Shown here one piece after another: positions 47,614-56,216 of a DNA stretch of 64,000 nt (positions are counted from its first letter, which is position 1; each line of letters starts with the position of its first letter). A program made the translations under genes and the position numbers. Where the stretch lies: the NCBI RefSeq assembly GCF_019457515.1, contig NZ_CP080421.1:2294001-2358000 (forward strand), given 5' to 3'. The notes beneath the pieces are model-generated. The model saw nothing but the letters and a program-made list of their open reading frames with translations, ran no database searches and was not told where the DNA came from. The DNA is from Shewanella mesophila (GTDB taxonomy: Bacteria; Pseudomonadota; Gammaproteobacteria; Enterobacterales; Shewanellaceae).

Positions 47614-48489
47614 TTATCTTGGCTTGGCCCCTGGAACGATCGATAAGTGCTCGATTTCGGAAAGGATATCGAGATTTTCAAGCGCCAGTTGACACACACC
47701 ACCGCGGATTTGATGATCTTTAGAGCAATCGACACTCCACTGCCTGAGCAGATAGCCAGCTAACGCGGCGCGGCTTTGTATAGTTAGTCTTCCATCTAAC
47801 ATCTGATAATCGAGTTCAATTGCTTCTGGATGAGGCAAACACGGGTGAGGAATTAACACGAGCGACACTAGCTGTTGCCACGCATTATCTTGATTGGCTA
47901 GCTCGTGGTCGAACGGTTCATTGACACTCAGTTTTACCGACTTAATGCGTGTCACTACAAAGTCAGTAAATGTCTGATGTGTGCGATCAAAACTGCGCAC
48001 ATGCCAGCGCTGACCATTATTCACTAAGGTATGAGGCACAATCTCTCGCTGGGTTTCCCCCGACGATACCGATACGTAGGTCACGACGGTAGCTTGTTGG
48101 TGCTGAATCGCGCGCATGATACCAGCAATAATATCGGTATTAGGATGGATAAGTTGAACGGCATCAACACACACGGCGCTTGGCTGTACGGGATGAGATA
48201 GACCATCACCAAAACCATTGGCAAGGCCATGAAGAATAACCTCTGGATCATGATTAAATAAAGGTACAAATTCACTGTTACGATGATAAGACTTAGTACG
48301 ATGCATCAACTGCATATTATCAGGCGCTAACGCTCGGTAGCTTGCCAAGTCTCTCGTTGCCGCAGCTAAGCCCGTCGCAAATTTTGCAATTAGATCCTGA
48401 CGAGATACTTGACCCAAATATTGCAAACTAAAATCGATAAATGCCAATCGCTGACGCTGAGCATGGGACAAGTTATCTAAACCATCCAT
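47614..48489 (-). CDS. WYL-domain transcriptional regulator, CapW/BrxR-like
   Basis: The 291-residue protein has an N-terminal winged helix (LSHAQRQRLAFIDFSLQYLGQVSRQDLIAKFATGLAAATRDLASYR), a WYL domain (TVVTYVSVSSGETQREIVPHTLVNNGQRWHVRSFDRTHQTFTDFVVTRI) and a WCX-like C-terminus. The whole-length architecture and motifs resemble the dimeric repressors BrxR and CapW, which control phage-defence operons. No defence genes are adjacent: slyD lies downstream and an MltB-like gene upstream. Either it regulates genes elsewhere or has another job. Family secure, role inferred. Confidence 0.8.
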   Translation of the reverse strand: MDGLDNLSHAQRQRLAFIDFSLQYLGQVSRQDLIAKFATGLAAATRDLASYRALAPDNMQLMHRTKSYHRNSEFVPLFNHDPEVILHGLANGFGDGLSHPVQPSAVCVDAVQLIHPNTDIIAGIMRAIQHQQATVVTYVSVSSGETQREIVPHTLVNNGQRWHVRSFDRTHQTFTDFVVTRIKSVKLSVNEPFDHELANQDNAWQQLVSLVLIPHPCLPHPEAIELDYQMLDGRLTIQSRAALAGYLLRQWSVDCSKDHQIRGGVCQLALENLDILSEIEHLSIVPGAKPR

Positions 48490-48577
48490 CTTACCATCAC
48501 CCTATTTGTCTAATTATTAGGTTAAGTTAACAGTACGTATTGTGAGTTAAAAGGAGTCAGTGCTCCCCTAGCCGAAA

Positions 48578-49765
48578 TTAATCGATACCCATTCTCGAAA
48601 ATGTTTCATCACTAGGGAAACCATCGGCAGTAAGACCAACACTGCGCTGATACGCTTGTAAACCGGCGCGAGAGTTAGCACCTAACACGCCATCTGGTTT
48701 ACCCACATTAAAGCCCTTTTCATTCAGTTTTGTTTGCAATAACTTAAGTTTGTCACGGCTGATATTGTCATGCTGAGGTGGGGCGACAGCAAGTGACGCG
48801 GCGCCGTTTATGCGATCGGCTAAGTGACCTACAGCTATGGCATAAAACTCAGATCGATTCCAGCGCATGATCACGTCAAAATTGCCATAACCAAGAAAAG
48901 CCGGGCCAGTATGTCCCGCTGGCAAATAAAGCGCCGCTTGCATATCTGGCGTTGTCAAACTCTTGCCATCGGCCTTTTTAACACCCAGTTCAGCCCATTT
49001 AACCAGAGGTTGTTTATCCTTTCGGCCTAAAAATTGATAATCGTAGTTATTAGGTAACTTGACCTCTCGGCCCCACCTTTCGTTACGCGCCCAACCTAAC
49101 TGATGTAAAAAATTAGCCGCCGAACTTAATGCATCTTCTGTACTGTTCCAAAGATCCGCCTTGCCATCGCCATCGCCATCAATTGCATACTTGGCATAGG
49201 CCGATGGCATAAACTGTGTGTGCCCCATAGCGCCCGCCCAAGAGCCGACCATGTCACTGGTCTCAAACTGATACGCTTCTTTAAGCTTAAGTGCTTGAAT
49301 TAGCTCTCCAGTAAAGTAACTGGCACGCCTAGGATCACATGCCAGTGTCGTTAAGCTATCGACCACTGGCATCTTGCCTTTATAGCCACCAAAATTGGTT
49401 TCTAATCCCCAAAATGCCATTAAGTATTGTGGCGGCACGCCATAGGTCTGTTGCAGTTGCAACAAGAGTGTCTGATGTTTTTTCAGCAGTCGACGCCCCT
49501 CTTGTACACGCCAATCTGTCACTCGTTTACTAAAGTAGTTATCGAAAGTTTGGCTAAATTCGGGCTGTTTCTTATCGAGTTCGATCACCCGAGTCACATA
49601 CTTTACTTGTCCTAATGTTTGATCGATCGTTTTAGCTGAAATTCCTGCGTCGGCCGCCTTTTGCTTTAAGGTCATAATGCAGGTATCGAAAGCCTCATTG
49701 GCGTGAGTTGCGGCGCTAACCCCACAAGCGAACATAAACGAGGCGATGGTAATGATTTTTTTCAA
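48578..49765 (-). CDS. lytic murein transglycosylase, MltB family, with peptidoglycan-binding domain
   Basis: The 395-residue periplasmic enzyme cleaves peptidoglycan glycan strands. I start at TTG 49765 (MKKIITIASFMFACGVSAATHA), which opens a signal peptide and has GGAG upstream; an ATG 15 codons earlier gives a poorer N-terminus. The catalytic Glu lies in LMAFWGLETNFGGYKGK, followed by VGSWAGAMGHTQFMPSAY and AIDGDGDGKADLWNS. A C-terminal PG_binding_1 domain follows (LLQTKLNEKGFNVGKPDGVLGANSRAGLQAYQ). No lipobox is seen, so it is a soluble relative of MltB. Confidence 0.9.
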   Translation of the reverse strand: MKKIITIASFMFACGVSAATHANEAFDTCIMTLKQKAADAGISAKTIDQTLGQVKYVTRVIELDKKQPEFSQTFDNYFSKRVTDWRVQEGRRLLKKHQTLLLQLQQTYGVPPQYLMAFWGLETNFGGYKGKMPVVDSLTTLACDPRRASYFTGELIQALKLKEAYQFETSDMVGSWAGAMGHTQFMPSAYAKYAIDGDGDGKADLWNSTEDALSSAANFLHQLGWARNERWGREVKLPNNYDYQFLGRKDKQPLVKWAELGVKKADGKSLTTPDMQAALYLPAGHTGPAFLGYGNFDVIMRWNRSEFYAIAVGHLADRINGAASLAVAPPQHDNISRDKLKLLQTKLNEKGFNVGKPDGVLGANSRAGLQAYQRSVGLTADGFPSDETFSRMGID

Positions 49766-49956
49766 AGCAAGGACTCCAATAAAGGGGGCTGAACAGATCC
49801 ACGACCGCAAAAACTAACAGCCTAAAAAAAAGAAGGTCGCGCCAGCACATCATAACGATAGAAACTATTTATACTAAGCGTTTTATGATGAAATATTACT
49901 GCGCATGTTAGATTTACCAGCATCTGTTTAAATAGTGCGCTTTTTCATAAAACTAT

Positions 49957-49987
49957 CGCTTGGCGCAAGTTGCGCTTGGCGTATAAT
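49957..49987 (+). promoter_or_regulatory. promoter of the DUF2750 gene with repeated CGCTTGGCG operator
   Basis: TTGGCG (49960-49965) and a perfect TATAAT (49982-49987) are 16 nt apart. The spacer holds a perfect palindrome GCGCAAGTTGCGC (49963-49975), and CGCTTGGCG occurs twice (49957-49965 and 49973-49981), 16 bp apart, flanking it. The arrangement suggests a repressor site, but the repressor is unknown. Confidence 0.6.
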
Positions 49988-50022
49988 GGTGCCGTTTTTA
50001 ACAGATATCTAAGAGATCCAAC

Positions 50023-50382
50023 ATGACTGATAGCAATCCCGTTTTAGCACGCTTTATCGAAAACGTAAAAGAGCACCAAGCCGTTTGGGGCCTTCAAGAC
50101 GAAACTGGCGAAGGCTGGGTAGTATGTGATTCTTCTGAATATGAAGAAACTGATGTCATGCCTTTGTGGTCAAGTGCAGAAAAAGCCAAAGTGCATTGCA
50201 CTGAAGAGTGGCAGGATTATCAACCTGCAGCAATTAAGCTTGAGGAACTTTTAGAGTACTGGATTAAAGACCTTCACGATGACGGTGTGCTCGTTGGTGT
50301 AGATTGGGTTGCAGAACAAGACTGTGTAGAGATCGATCCTATCGGCCTTGCTAAGAACTTAGTCGATATCGAACAAGAGTAA
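50023..50382 (+). CDS. DUF2750-domain protein
   Basis: The 119-residue acidic protein matches the DUF2750 family by its WGLQDETGEGWVVCDSSEYEETDVMPLWSSAEKA core and the later WIKDLHDDGVLVGVDWV. No function is known for the family. It has a clear promoter 36 bp upstream with an unusual palindromic spacer, and a second gene starts 49 bp downstream on the same strand, so they may be co-transcribed. Confidence 0.8.
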   Translation: MTDSNPVLARFIENVKEHQAVWGLQDETGEGWVVCDSSEYEETDVMPLWSSAEKAKVHCTEEWQDYQPAAIKLEELLEYWIKDLHDDGVLVGVDWVAEQDCVEIDPIGLAKNLVDIEQE

Positions 50383-50431
50383 CACTTGTTCATATCACGC
50401 TATTTTAAGTTAGCAGAGAAGTGACTTCATC

Positions 50432-51070
50432 TTGTCTGCTAACTATCCGCTTATCGACATCCCGTTTGAGCTGCGCCATACCTGCTGGTTTTGTGCAGAG
50501 CCTTGCGATCACATTTTTAACTATGAAGCCCAGCACTACACCCCGCATCCTTCGCTCGCCGTTCCCAGCTGTAAAGAATGCTTAAATCTTGCCACTAAGT
50601 CGCCGCTAACCTCTATCTGGGATTGCCATATGGCAGTTAAAGATGAATTGATGCGTATTTATGCTAAACATTTAGCCATAGGTGAAAACTGGACCGAACA
50701 GGAACTGGCTGAATCAGAGTTCTCCTGCAAAGTCTTTGAAGGGTTTAAAAAAAGTGCTTGGTTTATGTATCTGGTGGCTAAAAATAGAGTCACCTTCACG
50801 CCTTGGCCACTGAGCCTAAACGGCATAGCAATCGATACGGCTCAATACCAACTTGGCTTCCAGTTTGATGGGGTTAACTTTAGCTCAATATCAAAAGCTG
50901 TCACGCACTACAGTCAAATGCTTGGTCTAGACAAACCGTTCTTACAAGAACTCGTCACCTTAGTGGGCCGAGATAGATTCGGGTACGCGGTACGAGTCGC
51001 CCGAATCAATATCGCATCAACTAAAGCAGTAAAACGGCAAGTAGTACTCGATATCACTCACGAAAATTGA
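50432..51070 (+). CDS. conserved protein of unknown function with CxxC pairs
   Basis: The 212-residue protein has CWFCAEPC at about residues 18-25 and CKEC at about 49-52, a four-Cys pattern typical of a zinc knuckle or HNH-like zinc site. A middle region rich in Phe and Trp follows (SCKVFEGFKKSAWFMYLVAKN). The C-terminus GRDRFGYAVRVARINIAS has no match I know. The frame starts at TTG 50432, with no ATG nearby, and the ribosome site is weak. It follows the DUF2750 gene and is convergent with cheV. I do not recognise a function. Confidence 0.65.
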   Translation: MSANYPLIDIPFELRHTCWFCAEPCDHIFNYEAQHYTPHPSLAVPSCKECLNLATKSPLTSIWDCHMAVKDELMRIYAKHLAIGENWTEQELAESEFSCKVFEGFKKSAWFMYLVAKNRVTFTPWPLSLNGIAIDTAQYQLGFQFDGVNFSSISKAVTHYSQMLGLDKPFLQELVTLVGRDRFGYAVRVARINIASTKAVKRQVVLDITHEN

Positions 51071-51094
51071 ACTGACTGATTGCTATCGAACAGC

Positions 51095-52039
51095 CTAAGA
51101 TCCAACAATTTCTCTCAGTCGGTCCTGCACCACACCGACCAATAGATCTGGTTGAAACTTCGAAATAAACTTATTACATCCAACTTTCTCTACCATGGCA
51201 TTATTGAAACTGCCACTTAACGATGTGTTCAAGGTGATATACAACTCGCTCATACGTTTGTCTTTGCGAATTTCGTGGGTTAAACGATAGCCATCCATTT
51301 CAGGCATTTCGGCATCGGTAATTAACATCAAAATTTCATCATAGATGTTGCGCCCTTCGTCGCACCACCCCTGCAATACATTAAGCGCTTGCAGGCCATC
51401 TGATGTTTCGATTACTTCGATTCCCAGCGGCATTAAGGTATCTTTAATCTGACGCCTAGCGGTAGAGGAGTCATCAGCAATGAGGATCTTACGCCCCATC
51501 ATACTCTCCACTAACGACTCATCGAGTACCCCTTCTGAAATGGCAATATCATAGTGGATAATCTCGGCTAACACCTTCTCGACATCGATAATAGACACCA
51601 GCTGAGTACGCCCATCAACCTCGACTTTAGTAATGGCGGTCAAGTAATTATGATTGCCCGCACTCTTGGGCGGAGGCATGATATCCCCCCAAGTCATATT
51701 AATAATATGCTCAACCTTACCCACCATAAAGCCTTGAACGCTACGATTATATTCGGTGATAATGAGGTTGGCATCACCTTCATCTGGCATAGCTTTAAAG
51801 CCTATGGCTTGACGCAGATCGATAACTGGAATGGAAGTACCTCTAATATTTGCCACCCCTTTAATGCTGCTATGGCTGCCAGGTAATTCGCTCAAAGCCG
51901 GTAACTTAACCACCTCTTTCACTTTAAAAACATTAATAGCAAAAAGCTGAGTGGCGTTAATCCTAAACAGCAGCAGCTCTAATCTATTTTCACCGACTAA
52001 CTTGGTACGTTGATCAACGCTATCTAGCACTCTAGCCAT
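51095..52039 (-). CDS. cheV: chemotaxis coupling protein CheV
   Basis: CheV couples chemoreceptors to CheA and adapts by phosphorylation. The 314-residue protein has a CheW-like domain (residues ~20-160, LLFRINATQLFAINVFKVKEVVKLP and GVANIRGTSIPVIDLRQAIGF) and a receiver domain (about 180-312) with the acidic KILIADDSSTARR, the phospho-Asp in LITDAEMPEMDGYRL, and the conserved KFQPDLL Lys region. It is a single gene, not part of a che cluster in the window. Confidence 0.93.
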   Translation of the reverse strand: MARVLDSVDQRTKLVGENRLELLLFRINATQLFAINVFKVKEVVKLPALSELPGSHSSIKGVANIRGTSIPVIDLRQAIGFKAMPDEGDANLIITEYNRSVQGFMVGKVEHIINMTWGDIMPPPKSAGNHNYLTAITKVEVDGRTQLVSIIDVEKVLAEIIHYDIAISEGVLDESLVESMMGRKILIADDSSTARRQIKDTLMPLGIEVIETSDGLQALNVLQGWCDEGRNIYDEILMLITDAEMPEMDGYRLTHEIRKDKRMSELYITLNTSLSGSFNNAMVEKVGCNKFISKFQPDLLVGVVQDRLREIVGS

Positions 52040-52143
52040 AAACTTCTCACTATATGGTGGTAATATTTAGCTTACTTTAGCTTCCATTATAGCCCTTAAT
52101 ATAAAGCTACAACGAATAAGTATATCACTGTATTACTCGAGTT

Positions 52144-53760
52144 TTATTGACCAGGATTAAGTGCAACGGGTGCAACTGGAATAATTCGAGAACCATGTTT
52201 TGTAACAATATCCATGATCCCAAGATGTAACTCTTCGGAGACAACCTGGTACTTAGGAAAACTCTTTGTACCAATATAAGCAAAGATATTCACTTGCAGA
52301 CCATGCAATCCAAACCCCTTAAAGGTGACTCTTAATGGCTCTTTCATTACCGATTCGTGGGATTCCAGCATCTCTTTAATATCGGCAATAATCCCTTTCA
52401 GTTTTTCGGTATCAGTCATTAAATAATCCAGACGTATATCCGCTTTAAAACGGATTTTTTCCCGCTCTGAAATATTTTCGATCTCCATCTCGACCAGTTT
52501 TGCATTGGGTACGTGAATGAGGGTGCGATCCAACGTCCTTATTTGAGTACAGCGCAAACCAATCTCTTCGACTGTGCCTCGAATAGATCCAAATTTACAT
52601 AGATTACCCACTTTAATCGGCGCCGCAGAGTAAAGCGTGATCGTGCCAATAAAGTTCTCGATAGATTGCTTTGACGCTAACGCGATGGCAATGCCACCAA
52701 TTCCCATTCCCGCAATAATAGCGCCAGCATTAAAGCCTAAGTGTTCTAACCAGATCAAAATAGCCAATATGACAAAAATAACCCGAATAAAATTTATAAG
52801 GGGTCTGAGCAGCGAAGCTCCCTGCTTTTGACCTTTATTTATCATTCGCTGCTTAAGGCCCGCTTGAATGATCCCCATTCCAGACCATCCTAACCAAACG
52901 ATAGAGACAAATGTCAGAAATCCTGTGTCCATAGCTTCAAGGGCTGCAGCAGATATTGTACCGCTGCTCGACCATGTGCGAACGACTATCACAGCAAGGA
53001 AAAAACGCAGCGGGCCCGCCACGATGGAGGCTAACTCTGTTTTTAGATGATAGTCAGTGCGTAATATTAATAACTTACACAACCAAGTAATTGGTATAAT
53101 GACGCAAAATGCGACAATCAGGTAGGTCAATATCAGTGCCCACTCCCATGTATTTACCTTGAGAATTCGTCCTTCAGGAAGATTGCTGATAAACCATTCT
53201 GCTACGGGTCCGTAACCCAAATTTTCATATAATCGAGGCACCTTAGCGACCGTTGCGTTAGAGATCTTCCAAATACTGCCGCTATCGCTAGGGACACGTT
53301 GTAGGAAGAGTGCAATTTCATCACTCGGCAACTTTATGCGACCAAAAATATCGCGAAAACTAGGAAGTTGATCACCGTCTGCGCCTTGAGGGGTATCATT
53401 TATCTGCTCAATATCGATCCAAATATTTCGATCGATAATCGCCTGTAATTGTTTGGCGTATTCGGCTCCTTTATCCCTTGACATGTTGTCTGGTAAGTAG
53501 CGCAAATCTAAATATTCTGCTGCCCTATTGTAATCTTGCTCATAGACAGCACGAGTAAATCCCTCTAACGTACCTCGGGGCGTATCCCTCTGTAAACTAT
53601 CTTTATAATCATAAGCTTGATCAACCTGAAGAGCTTCGTTTTCACTCACATCTTCAACTGCAACCCCGTTCATGATATCTACAACATTCGTCGGTGTTGC
53701 CGCAAAGCCAGTAAAAGGGGTAATTGCCAAACCCACCCATAACAAAAGCCAATTTTTCAT
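52144..53760 (-). CDS. MscS-family mechanosensitive ion channel
   Basis: The 538-residue protein has a signal peptide (start ATG 53760, MKNWLLLWVGLAITPFTGFA), a ~180-residue periplasmic domain, five membrane helices, and the MscS core with pore helix GAIIAGMGIGGIAIALASKQSIENFIGTITLYSAAPIKVGN and the cytoplasmic vestibule domain (GTVEEIGLRCTQIRTLDRTLIHVPNAKL). Such channels open under hypo-osmotic stress, but large members can have other roles. The in-frame ATG at 53832 would add a non-signal-like leader. Single gene. Confidence 0.9.
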   Translation of the reverse strand: MKNWLLLWVGLAITPFTGFAATPTNVVDIMNGVAVEDVSENEALQVDQAYDYKDSLQRDTPRGTLEGFTRAVYEQDYNRAAEYLDLRYLPDNMSRDKGAEYAKQLQAIIDRNIWIDIEQINDTPQGADGDQLPSFRDIFGRIKLPSDEIALFLQRVPSDSGSIWKISNATVAKVPRLYENLGYGPVAEWFISNLPEGRILKVNTWEWALILTYLIVAFCVIIPITWLCKLLILRTDYHLKTELASIVAGPLRFFLAVIVVRTWSSSGTISAAALEAMDTGFLTFVSIVWLGWSGMGIIQAGLKQRMINKGQKQGASLLRPLINFIRVIFVILAILIWLEHLGFNAGAIIAGMGIGGIAIALASKQSIENFIGTITLYSAAPIKVGNLCKFGSIRGTVEEIGLRCTQIRTLDRTLIHVPNAKLVEMEIENISEREKIRFKADIRLDYLMTDTEKLKGIIADIKEMLESHESVMKEPLRVTFKGFGLHGLQVNIFAYIGTKSFPKYQVVSEELHLGIMDIVTKHGSRIIPVAPVALNPGQ

Positions 53761-53840
53761 AACTATCCAAGCCTTTCTAAGAGTTAACAAGCGCTTACAA
53801 ATTCTACCATTTATTAACAATAACAAAAGCAATCTTATTG

Positions 53841-54015
53841 TTACTTGATTATAAAAGTGAAGTTTTCATCAATCCCATAACACGTGTTGACATCTACTCC
53901 ATTATCGATATACTCGCTTAACTTTGAAATTCCCTGCCCTGTTTTCTTGTATAGCCAGACCCATTCGTCACCGCATCCAACAAAATCAGCAGTATCCTCT
54001 TCGTCATAGTATTGT
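53841..54015 (-). pseudogene. remnant of an unidentified gene
   Basis: The reverse strand reads YYDEEDTADFVGCGDEWVWL and onward to FTFIIK and a TAA at 53841. The frame closes upstream with TGA at 54016-54018 and has no start codon. The composition looks protein-like (acidic, aromatic, two Cys) and ends naturally, so it looks like the C-terminal end of a lost small protein. The family is not recognised. The rest of the gap from 53761 to 54228 shows no gene. Confidence 0.3.
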
Positions 54016-54228
54016 CATGTACTAGTGCTTTACTGTTTGGCGATCCTGTATCTCATAGATGGTATTTATAACAAACTTTTTAGTTTTATATCCATAGAGT
54101 GCTTGATTAGATATATAAAGGTGGGTAGTCTCAGGTGGTTAAAACTCATCTTTCGCAAAAAAGCTAAGGATATTTTATTGTTAAAATTCAACTGCTAATT
54201 ACGCAGACAACATTAAGGAGTATGGCCT

Positions 54229-54402
54229 ATGTCGTACAAAATGAACGGTCATGAGATCACGGTAAACTTTCCGGTGGCCTCTATATCAGTAAACAAATCC
54301 TCTATCGCATTCACCGATAGTTTAGGTAAAAATAGAGAAACCTTTTCTAAGCGCACTGAAGCACTTCAGTTCATGAAATGGTTACTCTCAAGTAATAAAT
54401 AA
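54229..54402 (+). CDS. 57-residue small protein, unknown
   Basis: The frame encodes 57 residues, MSYKMNGHEITVNFPVASIS to QFMKWLLSSNK. A strong ribosome site, AAGGAG at 54215-54220, lies 8 bases before the ATG. It is basic, begins with a likely beta segment, and ends with a helix. An overlapping ATG at 54222 in another frame closes after 10 codons. The gene is too short for many finders. It stands alone between the mscS-like gene and a PLP enzyme. I recognise no family. Confidence 0.7.
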   Translation: MSYKMNGHEITVNFPVASISVNKSSIAFTDSLGKNRETFSKRTEALQFMKWLLSSNK

Positions 54403-54550
54403 CCCTTTGCTATTCGATACATTGCCTCTCACTCGTATCGAAGGTTGCTACCGCAACAAGTAGGATTGACACCATTACGTCAACGACTCAGCATATTTCA
54501 TTTGGTCTAGGTTGTATCACTTTCACAGATACCAACCTAGCCAAGTGGTA

Positions 54551-55468
54551 TTACTCACCAAACTTACGCTTATATCTAGGTAACATAGATTGATTACCTA
54601 ACAGTCCCCCTTGGTGTATATAAAGTATTTTTTCCCCAGAATTTTCCGTTAGATAATCCAGCAAAACTATCCATCCCAATGGATCATAGAGCAGTTCAAA
54701 CTCAATTCCAGTCTCTTTCAACTGACGCCATATTTTAAAAAATTCCGAATAGAGTTTACCAAAATGATAGCGTTTCCTGCTCGGTAAAATCACGGGATGA
54801 TATGCGGTATTAGGTGCTAGCTCGCTGAACTGTTTGCTAAGATACTCATCTCCTCCCACAACCGCACAAGTATAAACGCTTATATTTGGATCCAGCTCCA
54901 CAAATGACTTTTGCAAAAACAGTGCAGTGGTTCCGGTTCCTGAAGGTAAGAACACTGACAGAGCAGATAGCCCTTGTTGCCTTTTCCACTGAATAATTTC
55001 AATGGCGAGTTGACGAACGCCATGTTCAGCATAAAGACATCTCCCCCCTTCCGGTATAAAGAGTTGCTCAGAATCTCCCGTCAACACACATTGCTGTAGA
55101 TAAGTTAAACTATCACGGTTATTTCGGTCTTCGCACTGGCTTAAATTAATAATTTTGGCGCCATTTTCTAGCGCAGCACGATAATTACCGATCGGGTTTT
55201 CAACCAAATAAGAGCCAATATGATCAACATAGAAACGAAGTTTCCAGCCTTTAATTTTAGCTAAAGCTGACATCGAATACAGCGAGTTAGCCTGCGCAGA
55301 ACCATAACCAACTAAGGTTTTGCCCCCCTCAAACTCGTTCTCAAGAAAGTAGGCAAACTTACGCGCTTTATTGCCAGAAAACTCCGGATGTAGAAGATCA
55401 TCACGTTTAACAAACACGCAGTGATCATCAAGCAAGATTTCATGTACGGGAGTTTGAGCTAACTTCAT
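54551..55468 (-). CDS. PLP-dependent ACC deaminase / D-cysteine desulfhydrase-like enzyme
   Basis: The 305-residue protein belongs to the tryptophan-synthase-beta PLP superfamily. The PLP-binding Lys lies in DDLLHPEFSGNKARKFAYFL, and LVGYGSAQANSLYSMSALAKIKGW and VFLPSGTGTTALFLQ are the expected binding loops. The family includes 1-aminocyclopropane-1-carboxylate deaminase and D-cysteine desulfhydrase; the marine gammaproteobacterial subgroup has no proven substrate. I start at ATG 55468 (MKLAQTPVHE); a TTG two codons earlier is in frame. Single gene. Confidence 0.83.
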   Translation of the reverse strand: MKLAQTPVHEILLDDHCVFVKRDDLLHPEFSGNKARKFAYFLENEFEGGKTLVGYGSAQANSLYSMSALAKIKGWKLRFYVDHIGSYLVENPIGNYRAALENGAKIINLSQCEDRNNRDSLTYLQQCVLTGDSEQLFIPEGGRCLYAEHGVRQLAIEIIQWKRQQGLSALSVFLPSGTGTTALFLQKSFVELDPNISVYTCAVVGGDEYLSKQFSELAPNTAYHPVILPSRKRYHFGKLYSEFFKIWRQLKETGIEFELLYDPLGWIVLLDYLTENSGEKILYIHQGGLLGNQSMLPRYKRKFGE

Positions 55469-55704
55469 ATTCAACGGCTATGCTTACAGAGAGAGAGCCA
55501 ATTTTACACTGCTCTATCGCGATGAGCAATTTGACCAATTCTTGATATTTTACATCAACAAGGAAGCTTGTCCGCGAACAAAAATCAGCATAATAGCTTT
55601 ATAAACAACCACCTAAACCATGGCATGGTTCTTGAATTAAATCCCCCTAAATAGCGTAGTCGATACTCAATTAGCTCATTCTCGATTTTTATAAGGATAC
55701 ATAA

Positions 55705-56112
55705 ATGCCATTACTTCGTTTAATTTTTAACATCGCTTGGTTTTTACTCGGAGGGTTTGTGATGGGCCTGGCATGGTGGTTAGCTGGGCTTATCTGCTTC
55801 ATTAGTATTATTGGTATTCCATTTGGTCGTGCTTGCTTTGTTATCGGTGAGATGACCTTTTGGCCATTTGGTCAAGAAAGTATTAATCGAAAATCACTGA
55901 CGGGAACAGAGGACTTAGGAACCGGCCCACTTGGACTAATAGGCAACATCATCTGGTTCTTATTTTTTGGGATCTGGCTAGCAATTGGCCATATTACCCA
56001 TGCACTAGCCTGTTTTATCACCATCATAGGCATCCCTTTCGGGATCCAGCACCTTAAGCTAGCTATTCTAAGCTTAACGCCAATAGGGCAAACCGTCACA
56101 GCTAAGGCTTAA
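55705..56112 (+). CDS. yccF: YccF-family inner-membrane protein
   Basis: The 135-residue protein has two homologous halves, each with membrane segments ending in a marked motif: CFISIIGIPFGRACFVIGEMTFWPFG and CFITIIGIPFGIQHLKLAILSLTPIG. The duplication is the family hallmark. Function is unknown. AAGGA precedes the start (TAAGGATACATAAATG). Confidence 0.9.
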   Translation: MPLLRLIFNIAWFLLGGFVMGLAWWLAGLICFISIIGIPFGRACFVIGEMTFWPFGQESINRKSLTGTEDLGTGPLGLIGNIIWFLFFGIWLAIGHITHALACFITIIGIPFGIQHLKLAILSLTPIGQTVTAKA

Positions 56113-56129
56113 CGATCTATTCGTACTCT

Positions 56130-56157
56130 GATAGAGGCCTAAACTTAGGTCTCTATC
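56130..56157. terminator. hairpin between convergent yccF and a binding-protein gene
   Basis: GATAGAG-G-CCTAA pairs with TTAGG-T-CTCTATC (one G-U in RNA) with a short loop. It lies 18 bp past the yccF stop and 60 bp from the end of the convergent gene. There is no long T run, so termination is probable only from position. Confidence 0.5.
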
Positions 56158-56216
56158 TCGCCAATTTAGCAGCTCGCTTCTATAGGCCTGTTGATTTTTA
56201 GCGTGGTAAACTGCAA

